DNA of 64,000 bases from RGIG4034 sp045628945 (GTDB taxonomy: Bacteria > Bacillota > Clostridia > Lachnospirales > Lachnospiraceae): NCBI GenBank assembly GCA_045628945.1, contig JAZQQG010000041.1, positions 1-64,000 on the forward strand. The letters are read 5' to 3'. Position numbers and translations under genes: made by a program. Position 1 is the stretch's first letter; each line of letters opens with the position of its first letter. This document shows positions 7,699-15,039 of the stretch, in pieces. The notes beneath the pieces were generated by a model, which worked only from the letters and a program-made list of their open reading frames with translations, made no database searches and was not told where the DNA came from.

Positions 7699-7929
7699 CT
7701 ATACCATGTAGGTCTTAAGTACAGCCATAACATCAGCAGCATCGCCTTCAGCATGAATGTTCAGGTCGATGGGCTTGGACAGATCCAAACTGAAGATACC
7801 CATAATGGACTTAGCGTCGATTACGTATCTGCCGGATACAAGGTCGAAATCGTAGTCAAACTTGGTGATCTCGTTTACGAAGGACTTTACCTTGTCGATG
7901 GAATTTAAGGAAATCTGTACGGTCTTCAT
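7699..7929 (-). CDS. Divergent HPr-family protein without the phosphorylatable histidine
   Basis: A 76-residue protein with the HPr-like second half, AKSIMGIFSLDLSKPI, which corresponds to the Ser46 region of HPr. The first half, where HPr has the GLHxRPA active-site loop, contains no histidine at all, so it cannot accept phosphate from Enzyme I in the usual way. A true HPr gene is present at 42666. It may be a regulatory or structural relative, and no function is shown. A strong AGGAGG ribosome site precedes the ATG, and a good minus-strand promoter lies upstream. Confidence 0.75.
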   Translation of the reverse strand: MKTVQISLNSIDKVKSFVNEITKFDYDFDLVSGRYVIDAKSIMGIFSLDLSKPIDLNIHAEGDAADVMAVLKTYMV

Positions 7930-7956
7930 TTTAGAATACCTCCTCTTAATTTATAC

Positions 7957-7985
7957 TTGTTTTCTCTTTGTTACGCCCTTATAGT
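7957..7985 (+). promoter_or_regulatory. Candidate mtaB promoter
   Basis: TTGTTT at 7957-7962, 17-base spacer, TATAGT at 7980-7985. It overlaps the divergent promoter for the HPr-like gene, so the two may compete for polymerase. Confidence 0.45.
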
Positions 7986-8009
7986 AAAGGAAGAAAAACA
8001 AAAAGTCAA
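7981..8009 (-). promoter_or_regulatory. Candidate promoter of the HPr-like gene
   Basis: Read on the minus strand, TTGACT (8009-8004) and TACTAT (7986-7981) are 17 bases apart, about 50 bases upstream of the HPr-like start codon. Confidence 0.55.
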
Positions 8010-8042
8010 TGCTTAAAAATGACAAATATCTTGAGGAAAACG

Positions 8043-9443
8043 ATGAAAAAAGCAGCATTACACAACCTTGGTTGCAAGGTGAATTCCTATGAATATGACG
8101 TTATGCTACAAAAACTTAAGGAAAACGGTTTCGAAATTGTGCCTTTTAGTGAAAAAGCAGACGTATATATCGTGAATACGTGCAGCGTGACGAACATGGC
8201 GGATAGAAAGAGCCGTCAGATGCTGCATCGTGCCAAAGCCTTGAATCCCGATGCATTGGTGGTTGCAACCGGCTGCTATGTCCAGACCGGAGCCGAGGCA
8301 CTGAAAAAGGATCCGGAGGTGGACCTGCTAATCGGCAATAACCGCAAGAATGCCATCGCCGAGACGATTCTTAAGGCATTGGAGGAACGAGCTGCTTCCG
8401 GCAAGAGGAATACGGCCGGTGCGACGATTCCTTGCCATGATGTGATTGATATCAATGCAACGAATGAGTATGAGGAGATGTCATTAACAACGACGGCGGA
8501 GCATACCCGGGCGACGATTAAAATTCAGGACGGCTGCAATCAGTTCTGCTCCTACTGTATTATCCCGTATGCCAGAGGCCGTGTGCGTTCCCGCGAGGAA
8601 GGAAGTCTCCTGGAAGAGATCCGTCGACTGGGAGAGCAGGGATATCGTGAATTCGTAATAACGGGAATTCATTTGAGCTCCTACGGTGTGGATTTTGAGG
8701 CAGAGAAGACCACTGTCGGGGATTATATGGTCGGAAAGTCTCGACTTCCCGGAGTGCTGGAGGCAGTGTCACGGCTTGACGTAGTGGAACGCATTCGGTT
8801 GGGATCTTTGGAACCGAGAATCATTACGGATTCTTTTTTGGCGGCGATGCGTAAGCTTAACAAGCTCTGCCCGCACTTCCATCTCTCACTTCAGAGTGCG
8901 TGCAATGAGACCCTTCGCAGAATGAATCGTCACTATTCCATCGAGGAATATGCCGAGTGCGTCCGTAAGATCAGAGAGGTCTTCCCGCAAGCGGCGATTA
9001 CAACGGATGTCATTGTGGGCTTCCCCGGGGAGACGGAGGAGGAATTTGCCAAAACGGTGGAAAAACTTAGGGAATTGAATCTCTACGAGATCCATGTTTT
9101 CAAGTACTCAAAACGTGCAGGAACGGTGGCGGCTACGATGCCGAATCAGGTGCCCGAGGAAATCAAAAATCAGCGAAGCGATGTACTGTTGGAGCTTACG
9201 AAGAAGCAGTCGACGGACTTCCGGCAGCGTTTCGTGGGAAGCACCATGGAGGTGCTCTTTGAGGAGGAAAAGACCACCGACGGACAGCCTGTGCTGGCCG
9301 GCTACAGCAAGGAATATGTCTATTGTGCCGTTCCCGGGAAGGAAGCCCTTGCAAGGGGCATCACATCGGGAACCATTGCGCGGGTAACCGGCGGGAAACT
9401 CAGCGAAGACGGCGGGGCTATTCATTGCTTTTTGACTGAGTAA
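8043..9443 (+). CDS. mtaB: tRNA ms2t6A37 methylthiotransferase MtaB
   Basis: A 466-residue radical SAM enzyme that converts t6A37 to ms2t6A37 in tRNAs reading ANN codons. The N-terminal methylthiotransferase domain opens ALHNLGCKVNSYE and supplies its cluster cysteines in VNTCSVTN and ATGCY. The radical SAM CxxxCxxC is in DGCNQFCSYCIIPYARG, and a C-terminal TRAM-like domain ends the protein. CKVNSYE is the signature of MtaB rather than MiaB. The start at 8043 is favoured over an in-frame ATG at 7968 by GAGG at 8033 and by the beginning of the conserved domain. Confidence 0.92.
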   Translation: MKKAALHNLGCKVNSYEYDVMLQKLKENGFEIVPFSEKADVYIVNTCSVTNMADRKSRQMLHRAKALNPDALVVATGCYVQTGAEALKKDPEVDLLIGNNRKNAIAETILKALEERAASGKRNTAGATIPCHDVIDINATNEYEEMSLTTTAEHTRATIKIQDGCNQFCSYCIIPYARGRVRSREEGSLLEEIRRLGEQGYREFVITGIHLSSYGVDFEAEKTTVGDYMVGKSRLPGVLEAVSRLDVVERIRLGSLEPRIITDSFLAAMRKLNKLCPHFHLSLQSACNETLRRMNRHYSIEEYAECVRKIREVFPQAAITTDVIVGFPGETEEEFAKTVEKLRELNLYEIHVFKYSKRAGTVAATMPNQVPEEIKNQRSDVLLELTKKQSTDFRQRFVGSTMEVLFEEEKTTDGQPVLAGYSKEYVYCAVPGKEALARGITSGTIARVTGGKLSEDGGAIHCFLTE

Positions 9444-9453
9444 GTGCTATTAT
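9425..9453 (+). promoter_or_regulatory. Candidate promoter for ireB operon
   Basis: TTGCTT at 9425-9430, 17-base spacer, TATTAT at 9448-9453 preceded by TGC (extended -10). The -35 lies within the last codons of mtaB. A second TATACT at 9476 lacks a good -35. Confidence 0.45.
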
Positions 9454-9499
9454 GAATATAAGTATGGTCGGATACTATACTTTGAAAGAGAGATAACAG

Positions 9500-9775
9500 A
9501 TGCAGGATTTAGGAAACACACAATTTGTCGGCCTGGAAGGTGAGTATCTTCCTCCGGTCGAAACCGATGTCAAAAAAGTACTTGCAACCGTATATCAGGC
9601 ATTGACGGAGAAGGGCTATAACCCGGTCAATCAGATTGTCGGATACATTATGTCCGGCGACCCGACCTTTATTACGGGTTACAACGGCGCACGAAGCCTG
9701 ATTATGAAGGTGGAGCGCGACGAACTGGTTGAGGAGATGCTTCAGGAATACATTGCAAGCAACAGATGGGGATAG
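9500..9775 (+). CDS. ireB: IreB family (UPF0297/DUF965) regulatory phosphoprotein
   Basis: A 91-residue protein matching the IreB/YrzL family along its length, including LPPVETDVKKVLATVYQAL, NPVNQIVGYIMSGDPTFIT and a terminal YIASNRWG-like end. In Enterococcus, IreB is a small target of the PASTA kinase IreK and acts in cell-envelope stress. The order ireB, ruvX, DUF1292 is the standard arrangement in Firmicutes. Four bases separate its stop from the ruvX start, so the genes are surely coexpressed. Confidence 0.9.
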   Translation: MQDLGNTQFVGLEGEYLPPVETDVKKVLATVYQALTEKGYNPVNQIVGYIMSGDPTFITGYNGARSLIMKVERDELVEEMLQEYIASNRWG

Positions 9776-9779
9776 TCGA

Positions 9780-10232
9780 ATGCGCATCATGGGACTGGAT
9801 TTCGGATCCAAGACAGTGGGCGTTGCAGTCAGTGACCCGCTCTTCATTACGGCGCAGGGCGTAGAGATTGTTCGAAGAGAGCATGAGGACAAATTACGCA
9901 GAACCTTAGCCAGAATCGAAGAACTGATCGCGCAGTATGAGGTGGAACTCATCGTACTGGGACTACCCAAAAATATGAATAACACGGAAGGAGAAAGAGT
10001 CGAGAAGACGCTTTCTTTTTGTGATATGTTGAAACGTCGTACAGGGCTGGAGGTTGTTCTGTGGGACGAGCGATTAACGACGGTTGCTGCCGATCGCGCC
10101 ATGATGGAGGCGGGAATTCGCAGAGAGAATCGTCATGAGCATGTGGACCGGATTGCGGCACAGTTAATCCTTCAGGGATATCTGGACCGCCGCAGCTTCG
10201 AATCCGCGAATAAGCACGAAGGAGAACAATAA
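9780..10232 (+). CDS. ruvX: RuvX/YqgF pre-16S rRNA nuclease family
   Basis: A 150-residue RNase H-fold protein. MRIMGLDFGSKTVGVAVSDP carries the first acidic residue, ELIVLGLPKNMNNTEG the second block, and LWDERLTTV and HEHVDRIAAQLILQ the rest of the active site. Members act in 5' maturation of 16S rRNA and have been proposed as Holliday junction resolvases. The start at 9780 removes 17 residues of the longest open frame that overlap ireB. Confidence 0.92.
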   Translation: MRIMGLDFGSKTVGVAVSDPLFITAQGVEIVRREHEDKLRRTLARIEELIAQYEVELIVLGLPKNMNNTEGERVEKTLSFCDMLKRRTGLEVVLWDERLTTVAADRAMMEAGIRRENRHEHVDRIAAQLILQGYLDRRSFESANKHEGEQ

Positions 10233-10495
10233 TGGCTGAGAAGATTCTGTTTACTCCCGAGGGAGAAGAGGCACCTGTAGAGTTTTTTGTATTGGAGACT
10301 ACCACGGTCGGTGGTGTGAACTACATTCTGGTAACCGAGGAAGAGGAAGGAGACGGCGAAGCCTATATCCTGAAGGATCTGTCGAAGCCTGAGGATGAGG
10401 AAGCGGTTTACAGTATGGTGGAGGACGAGACAGAGTTCGAAGCAATCGGCGATGTGTTTTCCAACATTCTGGACGATGTAGAATTGGAGAAATAA
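10232..10495 (+). CDS. DUF1292 protein (YrzB-like)
   Basis: An 87-residue strongly acidic protein with the DUF1292 pattern: EFFVLETTTVGGVNYILV, a glutamate-rich turn, then YILKDL and a tail ending in aspartates and glutamates. Its function is unknown. It follows ireB and ruvX in most Firmicutes, and here its start and stop overlap both neighbours by one base, so the cluster is tightly coupled. Confidence 0.88.
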   Translation: MAEKILFTPEGEEAPVEFFVLETTTVGGVNYILVTEEEEGDGEAYILKDLSKPEDEEAVYSMVEDETEFEAIGDVFSNILDDVELEK

Positions 10496-12162
10496 TGAGT
10501 GAATTGGCAAGTACCGGTAAGTTCAAGGTAATCCCGTTAGGGGGCTTGGAGCGAATCGGCATGAATATCACTGCCTTCGAGTACGAAGACAGTATTGTGG
10601 TGGTGGATTGCGGTTTGGCCTTTCCCCAGGATGATATGCTGGGAATCGACCTGGTAATTCCGGATGTCACCTACTTAAAAAATAATATCGACAAGGTCAA
10701 GGCCTTTGTCATTACCCACGGACACGAGGATCATATCGGAGCGCTTCCCTATGTGCTTCGGGAAGTGAATGTGCCTGTTTATGCAACGCGCTTAACGATG
10801 GGGATTATCGAACATAAGCTTGCGGAGCATTCCTTAACGGAGAGCGTGGAGCGACATGTGGTATCCTTTGGAGATACCGTGAATTTCGGCGCGATTGAGA
10901 TTGAATTTATCAAAACGAACCACAGTATTGTGGATGCGGCGGCACTGGCCATCCATACGCCGGTCGGAACCGTGATTCATACGGGCGATTTCAAGGTGGA
11001 TTACACTCCGGTATACGGAGATGCCATTGATCTGCAGCGCTTTGCCGAGTTGGGCCGCAAGGGAGTTTTGGCGTTAATGTGCGATTCCACCAATGCGGAG
11101 CGCCCCGGCTTTACGCCCAGTGAGAGTTCCCTCGGCAAGACCTTTGATACTCTTTTTGCGGAGCATGCGAATCATCGCATCATTATTGCGACGTTTGCTT
11201 CCAATGTCGATCGTGTACAGCAGATTATTAACTCGGCATACCGCTTCGGTCGCAAGGTCGTTGTGGAAGGCCGCAGTATGGTAAATATTATCGAAACGGC
11301 TTCGAATCTCGGTTGTCTTGAGATTCCGGAGAATACCTTAATCGATATTGAACTTCTGAAGAATTACCCCGATGAGAAGACGGTGTTAATTACCACCGGA
11401 TCTCAGGGAGAGAGTATGGCGGCACTAAGCCGTATGGCCGGCGGTACCCACCGCAAAGTAACGATCAAACCGGGGGATACGGTAATCTTTTCCTCGAGTC
11501 CGATTCCGGGCAATGAAAGGGCCGTTACCCGTATTATCAACGAGTTGTCGATGAAGGGCGCGGATGTTATTTTCCAGGAGACCCATGTATCCGGACACGC
11601 TTGCCAGGAGGAGATTAAGCTTCTCTATACCCTGACGCAGCCGAAGTATGCAATTCCCGTTCACGGGGAGTACAAGCATCTGAAGGCACAGGCAAATATT
11701 GCAACCCGGCTCGGAATCCCGAAGGAGAATATTTTCTTACTCTCCAGCGGAGATGTGTTGGAGTTTGGCGACGAATGTGCGGAGATCACCGGTAAGGTTC
11801 CGGTGGGCGATATTCTGGTAGACGGTCTCGGCGTCGGCGATATCGGCAATGTGGTGCTGAAGGAACGTCAGATTCTTTCGGAGAACGGAATCTTAATCGT
11901 AGCCATTGCCATCGACGAGGCCTCCAAGTGCCTGGCCGGAGGTCCGCAGTTGATTTCTCGCGGCTTTGTATATGTGAAGGAATCGGATGAACTTCTTGAG
12001 GAAGCACGTGCACTTGCGGAAGAGAAGATCTATCAGTGGATTGACAGTGATAATAATGACCCGGGCAGAATGAAGAATCTGGTTCGTGACGGCTTGAGCG
12101 AATTGTTCTGGAAACGCACGAAGCGCAGACCGATCATATTGCCGGTGATTATGGAATTGTAG
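10495..12162 (+). CDS. rnj: Ribonuclease J
   Basis: A 555-residue metallo-beta-lactamase/beta-CASP nuclease for 5'-to-3' and endonucleolytic RNA decay and maturation. The metal site THGHEDHIGALPYV lies at about residues 75-88, and HTGDFKVDYTP supplies further ligands. The beta-CASP domain includes the TTGSQGE loop and HVSGHACQEE, and PVHGEYKHL completes it before the C-terminal domain. The length is usual for RNase J1/J2. Only one copy is seen here, so whether it is J1- or J2-like is left open. Confidence 0.93.
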   Translation: MSELASTGKFKVIPLGGLERIGMNITAFEYEDSIVVVDCGLAFPQDDMLGIDLVIPDVTYLKNNIDKVKAFVITHGHEDHIGALPYVLREVNVPVYATRLTMGIIEHKLAEHSLTESVERHVVSFGDTVNFGAIEIEFIKTNHSIVDAAALAIHTPVGTVIHTGDFKVDYTPVYGDAIDLQRFAELGRKGVLALMCDSTNAERPGFTPSESSLGKTFDTLFAEHANHRIIIATFASNVDRVQQIINSAYRFGRKVVVEGRSMVNIIETASNLGCLEIPENTLIDIELLKNYPDEKTVLITTGSQGESMAALSRMAGGTHRKVTIKPGDTVIFSSSPIPGNERAVTRIINELSMKGADVIFQETHVSGHACQEEIKLLYTLTQPKYAIPVHGEYKHLKAQANIATRLGIPKENIFLLSSGDVLEFGDECAEITGKVPVGDILVDGLGVGDIGNVVLKERQILSENGILIVAIAIDEASKCLAGGPQLISRGFVYVKESDELLEEARALAEEKIYQWIDSDNNDPGRMKNLVRDGLSELFWKRTKRRPIILPVIMEL

Positions 12163-12174
12163 GAGTGAAATCGG

Positions 12175-12531
12175 ATGGATAACGAAGAATTGACTCGTGC
12201 CATGGCGCCGATGTTGGATTTTTTGAAGAATACGGAAGAATACAAGCGATATGCTTACGAAAAGAAGAAATTGGAGCATTTCCCGGAGCTAAAACGACAG
12301 ATTGATGAGTTCCGCCTGCGTAATTTCAAAATGCAGAGTGAGGCGAGCAGCGAAGAAATCTTTGAACGCGTGGATGATTTTCGGGCGCAGTACGAGCAGT
12401 TTCGTGATAATCCCATTGTGTCGGATTTTCTGGAAGCGGAGTTGTCGGTATGCCGAATGATTCAGAACATCTACATCACGGTTACGGAAGCCGTGGATTT
12501 TGATTTGGATTTGAACGCGAGAGGCATGTAG
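12175..12531 (+). CDS. ylbF: YlbF/YmcA-family protein
   Basis: A 118-residue, mostly helical protein, with EYKRYAYEKKKLEHFPELKRQIDEFR followed by a second long helix and a terminal VTEAVDFDLDL. It matches the YlbF/YmcA (DUF964) family. In Bacillus, YlbF, YmcA and YaaT form an iron-sulfur complex that directs RNase Y and affects competence and biofilm. The gene follows RNase J by 12 bases here, which ties it to RNA decay. Assignment to YlbF rather than YmcA is tentative. Confidence 0.8.
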   Translation: MDNEELTRAMAPMLDFLKNTEEYKRYAYEKKKLEHFPELKRQIDEFRLRNFKMQSEASSEEIFERVDDFRAQYEQFRDNPIVSDFLEAELSVCRMIQNIYITVTEAVDFDLDLNARGM

Positions 12532-12553
12532 CCTGTCGCAGAATGGAGTTATA

Positions 12554-13042
12554 GTGAAGATTCGTCAGGTTGTATTAAGCTTTGTCGGAATGATCGTGAA
12601 ACTGATTTTAGCGGTGCTGATTGTTCTGGTTATCTATAAGGTATCCGTCAAGTGTTACGATTTCGCTTATCGTATCTTTGCCGAAAAGCCCATGTGTAAT
12701 GTGGAAAAGGGTGAGGAACCGCAGGATGTGACGGTGGCAATCGTTGCCGGTAAGTCCGTGAAGCAGGTGGCCCAGATTCTTAAGGATAAGGGACTGATTC
12801 GTGATACGCTTTTGTTCCAGATTCAGGAGATGCTCTCCGGAGATCATGGCAAAATGAGGCCCGGAGTGTATACCTTCAATACCGGGATGTCACCGAAGGA
12901 AATGATCAGTATGATGGTAGCCGGGAATACGGACGCGAGTGCGGCCGAGCAGGACGCTGCCTCGGATTTCCAACCGGACGCCGTCTATGACGAGAATATT
13001 GATTACGGGGATTCGGAAGATTCCTTCGACGATATGGAATAG
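12554..13042 (+). CDS. MltG-like protein lacking the catalytic domain
   Basis: A 162-residue protein starting at GTG with GGAG 5 bases before it. One membrane helix (about residues 7-29) is followed by a segment like the N-terminal LysM-like part of MltG/YceG: VAIVAGKSVKQVAQILKDKG, then MRPGVYTFNTGMSPKEMISMM. It ends with an acidic tail where MltG (about 350 residues) would continue into its transglycosylase domain. The next gene begins directly, and no remnant of that domain is seen. Its place before trmR and trhP is that of yrrL/mltG in Bacillus. It may bind wall polymer without cutting it. Confidence 0.65.
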   Translation: MKIRQVVLSFVGMIVKLILAVLIVLVIYKVSVKCYDFAYRIFAEKPMCNVEKGEEPQDVTVAIVAGKSVKQVAQILKDKGLIRDTLLFQIQEMLSGDHGKMRPGVYTFNTGMSPKEMISMMVAGNTDASAAEQDAASDFQPDAVYDENIDYGDSEDSFDDME

Positions 13043-13052
13043 GACAGAACGC

Positions 13053-13703
13053 ATGTTAGTGGATGAACGACTGGGAACCTTCATGAGATCCTTTGAGGCT
13101 TCCTATCCGGAACAACTGCATAGTCTGATGCTTCAGGCCCGGGAGGATGAGGTTCCCATTATCCGTGAGGATATGCAGGAATACCTTCGGTTTCTGATGC
13201 TGACGGTTCGCCCGAAGAACCTCCTGGAGGTGGGAACTGCGGTGGGATTTTCGGCACTTTTAATGAGTGAGTATGCACCTGCGGATGCAAAGATTACCAC
13301 CATCGAGAAGTATGAACCAAGAATTGAGCAGGCCCACAAGAATTTTGCGGCGTTTGGGAAGGCGGAGCAGATTACCCTTTTGGAGGGGGATGCGGCCGAA
13401 ATTCTTCCGACGCTTGCGGGAGGCTATGACTTCATTTTTATGGATGCGGCCAAAGGACAGTATATTCATTTTTTGCCGGAGGTCTTACGTGTGTTAGCCC
13501 CCGGCGGCATGCTAATCTCCGATAATGTGCTGAAGGATCGGGAGGTGTTGGAATCCCGGTTTGCGGTAACCCGAAGAGACCGTACGATTCACACCCGGAT
13601 GCGGGAATATCTGCATGCTTTGAAGGAATCCCCGCTCCTTACGACGACGATTCTTCCGATTGGGGACGGAATCACGGTCAGTGTCAAAAAAGAATCCGTG
13701 TGA
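13053..13703 (+). CDS. trmR: TrmR-like tRNA 5-hydroxyuridine O-methyltransferase
   Basis: A 216-residue class I SAM methyltransferase of the COMT/CCoAMT type. LLEVGTAVGFSALLM is the SAM-binding loop, IEKYEPRIEQA the acidic second strand, and FIFMDAAKGQY and MLISDNVL the metal/substrate regions. In Bacillus the gene at this place, YrrM, is TrmR, which methylates ho5U34 to mo5U34; the next gene makes the hydroxylated substrate. The start at 13053 is 11 bases past the previous stop; upstream in-frame codons lie in the preceding gene. Confidence 0.85.
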   Translation: MLVDERLGTFMRSFEASYPEQLHSLMLQAREDEVPIIREDMQEYLRFLMLTVRPKNLLEVGTAVGFSALLMSEYAPADAKITTIEKYEPRIEQAHKNFAAFGKAEQITLLEGDAAEILPTLAGGYDFIFMDAAKGQYIHFLPEVLRVLAPGGMLISDNVLKDREVLESRFAVTRRDRTIHTRMREYLHALKESPLLTTTILPIGDGITVSVKKESV

Positions 13704-13716
13704 AAAGAGGATTACT

Positions 13717-14958
13717 ATGAGAACAAGCAGCGGGAAGCCGGAGCTGTTGGTGCCGGCCGGAAGCTTAGAAGTATTGAAAACTGCAGTTATCTACGGCGCG
13801 GATGCTGTGTATATCGGTGGAGAGGAGTTCGGACTTCGTGCCAAAGCGAAGAATTTCTCCATGGAAGATATGAAGGCCGGAATTGCCTTTGCGCATGAAA
13901 GAGGCGTTCGTGTCTATGTCACTGCGAATATCTTCGCCCACAATGACGATCTGGAGGGCGCAAGAGCCTATTTTGAGGAATTAAAAACCATCGGACCGGA
14001 TGCGTTAATCATCTCGGATCCCGGTATGTTCAGTATTGCGAAGGAAATTTGGCCCGAGGCAGAGATTCATATCTCGACCCAGGCGAACAATACCAACTAT
14101 GAAATCTACCGATTCTGGTGGCGATTGGGAGCAAAGCGTGTGGTATCCGCCAGAGAGCTTTCTCTTCAGGAGATTCGCCAGATTCGCGACCATATTCCGG
14201 AGGAGATGGAGATTGAGAGTTTTATTCACGGAGCTATGTGTATCTCCTATTCCGGCAGATGCTTACTCAGCAATTATTTTACGGGAAGGGATGCGAATCA
14301 GGGGGCATGCACCCATCCGTGTCGCTGGAAATACGCGGTAATGGAAGAGAAACGTCCCGGGGAGTATCTCCCCATTGAGGAGAATGAACGAGGGACCTAT
14401 ATTTTTAACTCCAAGGATCTGTGTATGATCGAGTATATGCCGGAGATCCTGGCGGCGGGAATCGACAGCCTGAAGATTGAAGGCCGTATGAAGACCGCGC
14501 TTTATGTGGCAACGGTTGCCCGTACCTATCGTAAGGCCATCGACGATCTGTGGGAGAGTGAAGAGAGGTATCGAGCCAATATGGACTGGTACCGCGAGGA
14601 GATTTCCAAGTGTACCTACCGCCAGTTTACGACGGGATTCTTTTTTCACAAGCCCAATGAAGAGACGCAGATCTATGATTCGAATACCTATGCCAGTGAG
14701 GCGGTATTCTTGGGCATCGTGCAGGACGTGAAGGATGGAATCGCGTATTTTGAACAAAAAAACAAGTTCTCGGTAGGCGATGAAATCGAGATTATGAAGC
14801 CGGACGGAAGGGACGTCAAGGCAAAGGTTTTGAAAATGTTTGGTCCGGAGGGCGAGGAGATTGCATCCTGTCCCCATCCGAGACAGCGAATAGGTTTGTT
14901 ACTGTCGCAAGAAGCACAAGAGCATGATCTTTTGCGCATCGAGGGCAGTCGTGAATAG
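13717..14958 (+). CDS. trhP: TrhP-like U32 family protein (tRNA U34 hydroxylation)
   Basis: A 413-residue member of the collagenase-like U32 family. It opens PELLVPAGSLEVLKTAVIYGADAVY, and the cysteine-bearing CISYSGRCLLSNYFTGRDANQGACTHPCRW block is present. TrhP proteins take part in prephenate-dependent hydroxylation of tRNA U34. The pairing with trmR just upstream (overlapping only in the longest frame) makes the tRNA role far more likely than proteolysis. GAGG at 13707 supports the start at 13717. Bacillus has two trhP genes; only one is here. Confidence 0.87.
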   Translation: MRTSSGKPELLVPAGSLEVLKTAVIYGADAVYIGGEEFGLRAKAKNFSMEDMKAGIAFAHERGVRVYVTANIFAHNDDLEGARAYFEELKTIGPDALIISDPGMFSIAKEIWPEAEIHISTQANNTNYEIYRFWWRLGAKRVVSARELSLQEIRQIRDHIPEEMEIESFIHGAMCISYSGRCLLSNYFTGRDANQGACTHPCRWKYAVMEEKRPGEYLPIEENERGTYIFNSKDLCMIEYMPEILAAGIDSLKIEGRMKTALYVATVARTYRKAIDDLWESEERYRANMDWYREEISKCTYRQFTTGFFFHKPNEETQIYDSNTYASEAVFLGIVQDVKDGIAYFEQKNKFSVGDEIEIMKPDGRDVKAKVLKMFGPEGEEIASCPHPRQRIGLLLSQEAQEHDLLRIEGSRE

Positions 14959-15039
14959 AGCTGCGGGTTCAGAGCCGTAGCCTAGGAGAAGCGGGTTCAG
15001 AGCCGCGACTCAAAGAGTAACAACCGAAAGGAAAGAAAG

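Noticed and set aside
13040..13060. Frameshift that would restore the MltG catalytic domain
   Set aside because: None of the frames downstream of 13042 encodes the missing transglycosylase; trmR begins at once and is complete.
14962..15005. Regulatory repeat before glnN
   Set aside because: GCGGGTTCAGAGCCG occurs twice, but it resembles no known site, and two copies are too few to support an operator.
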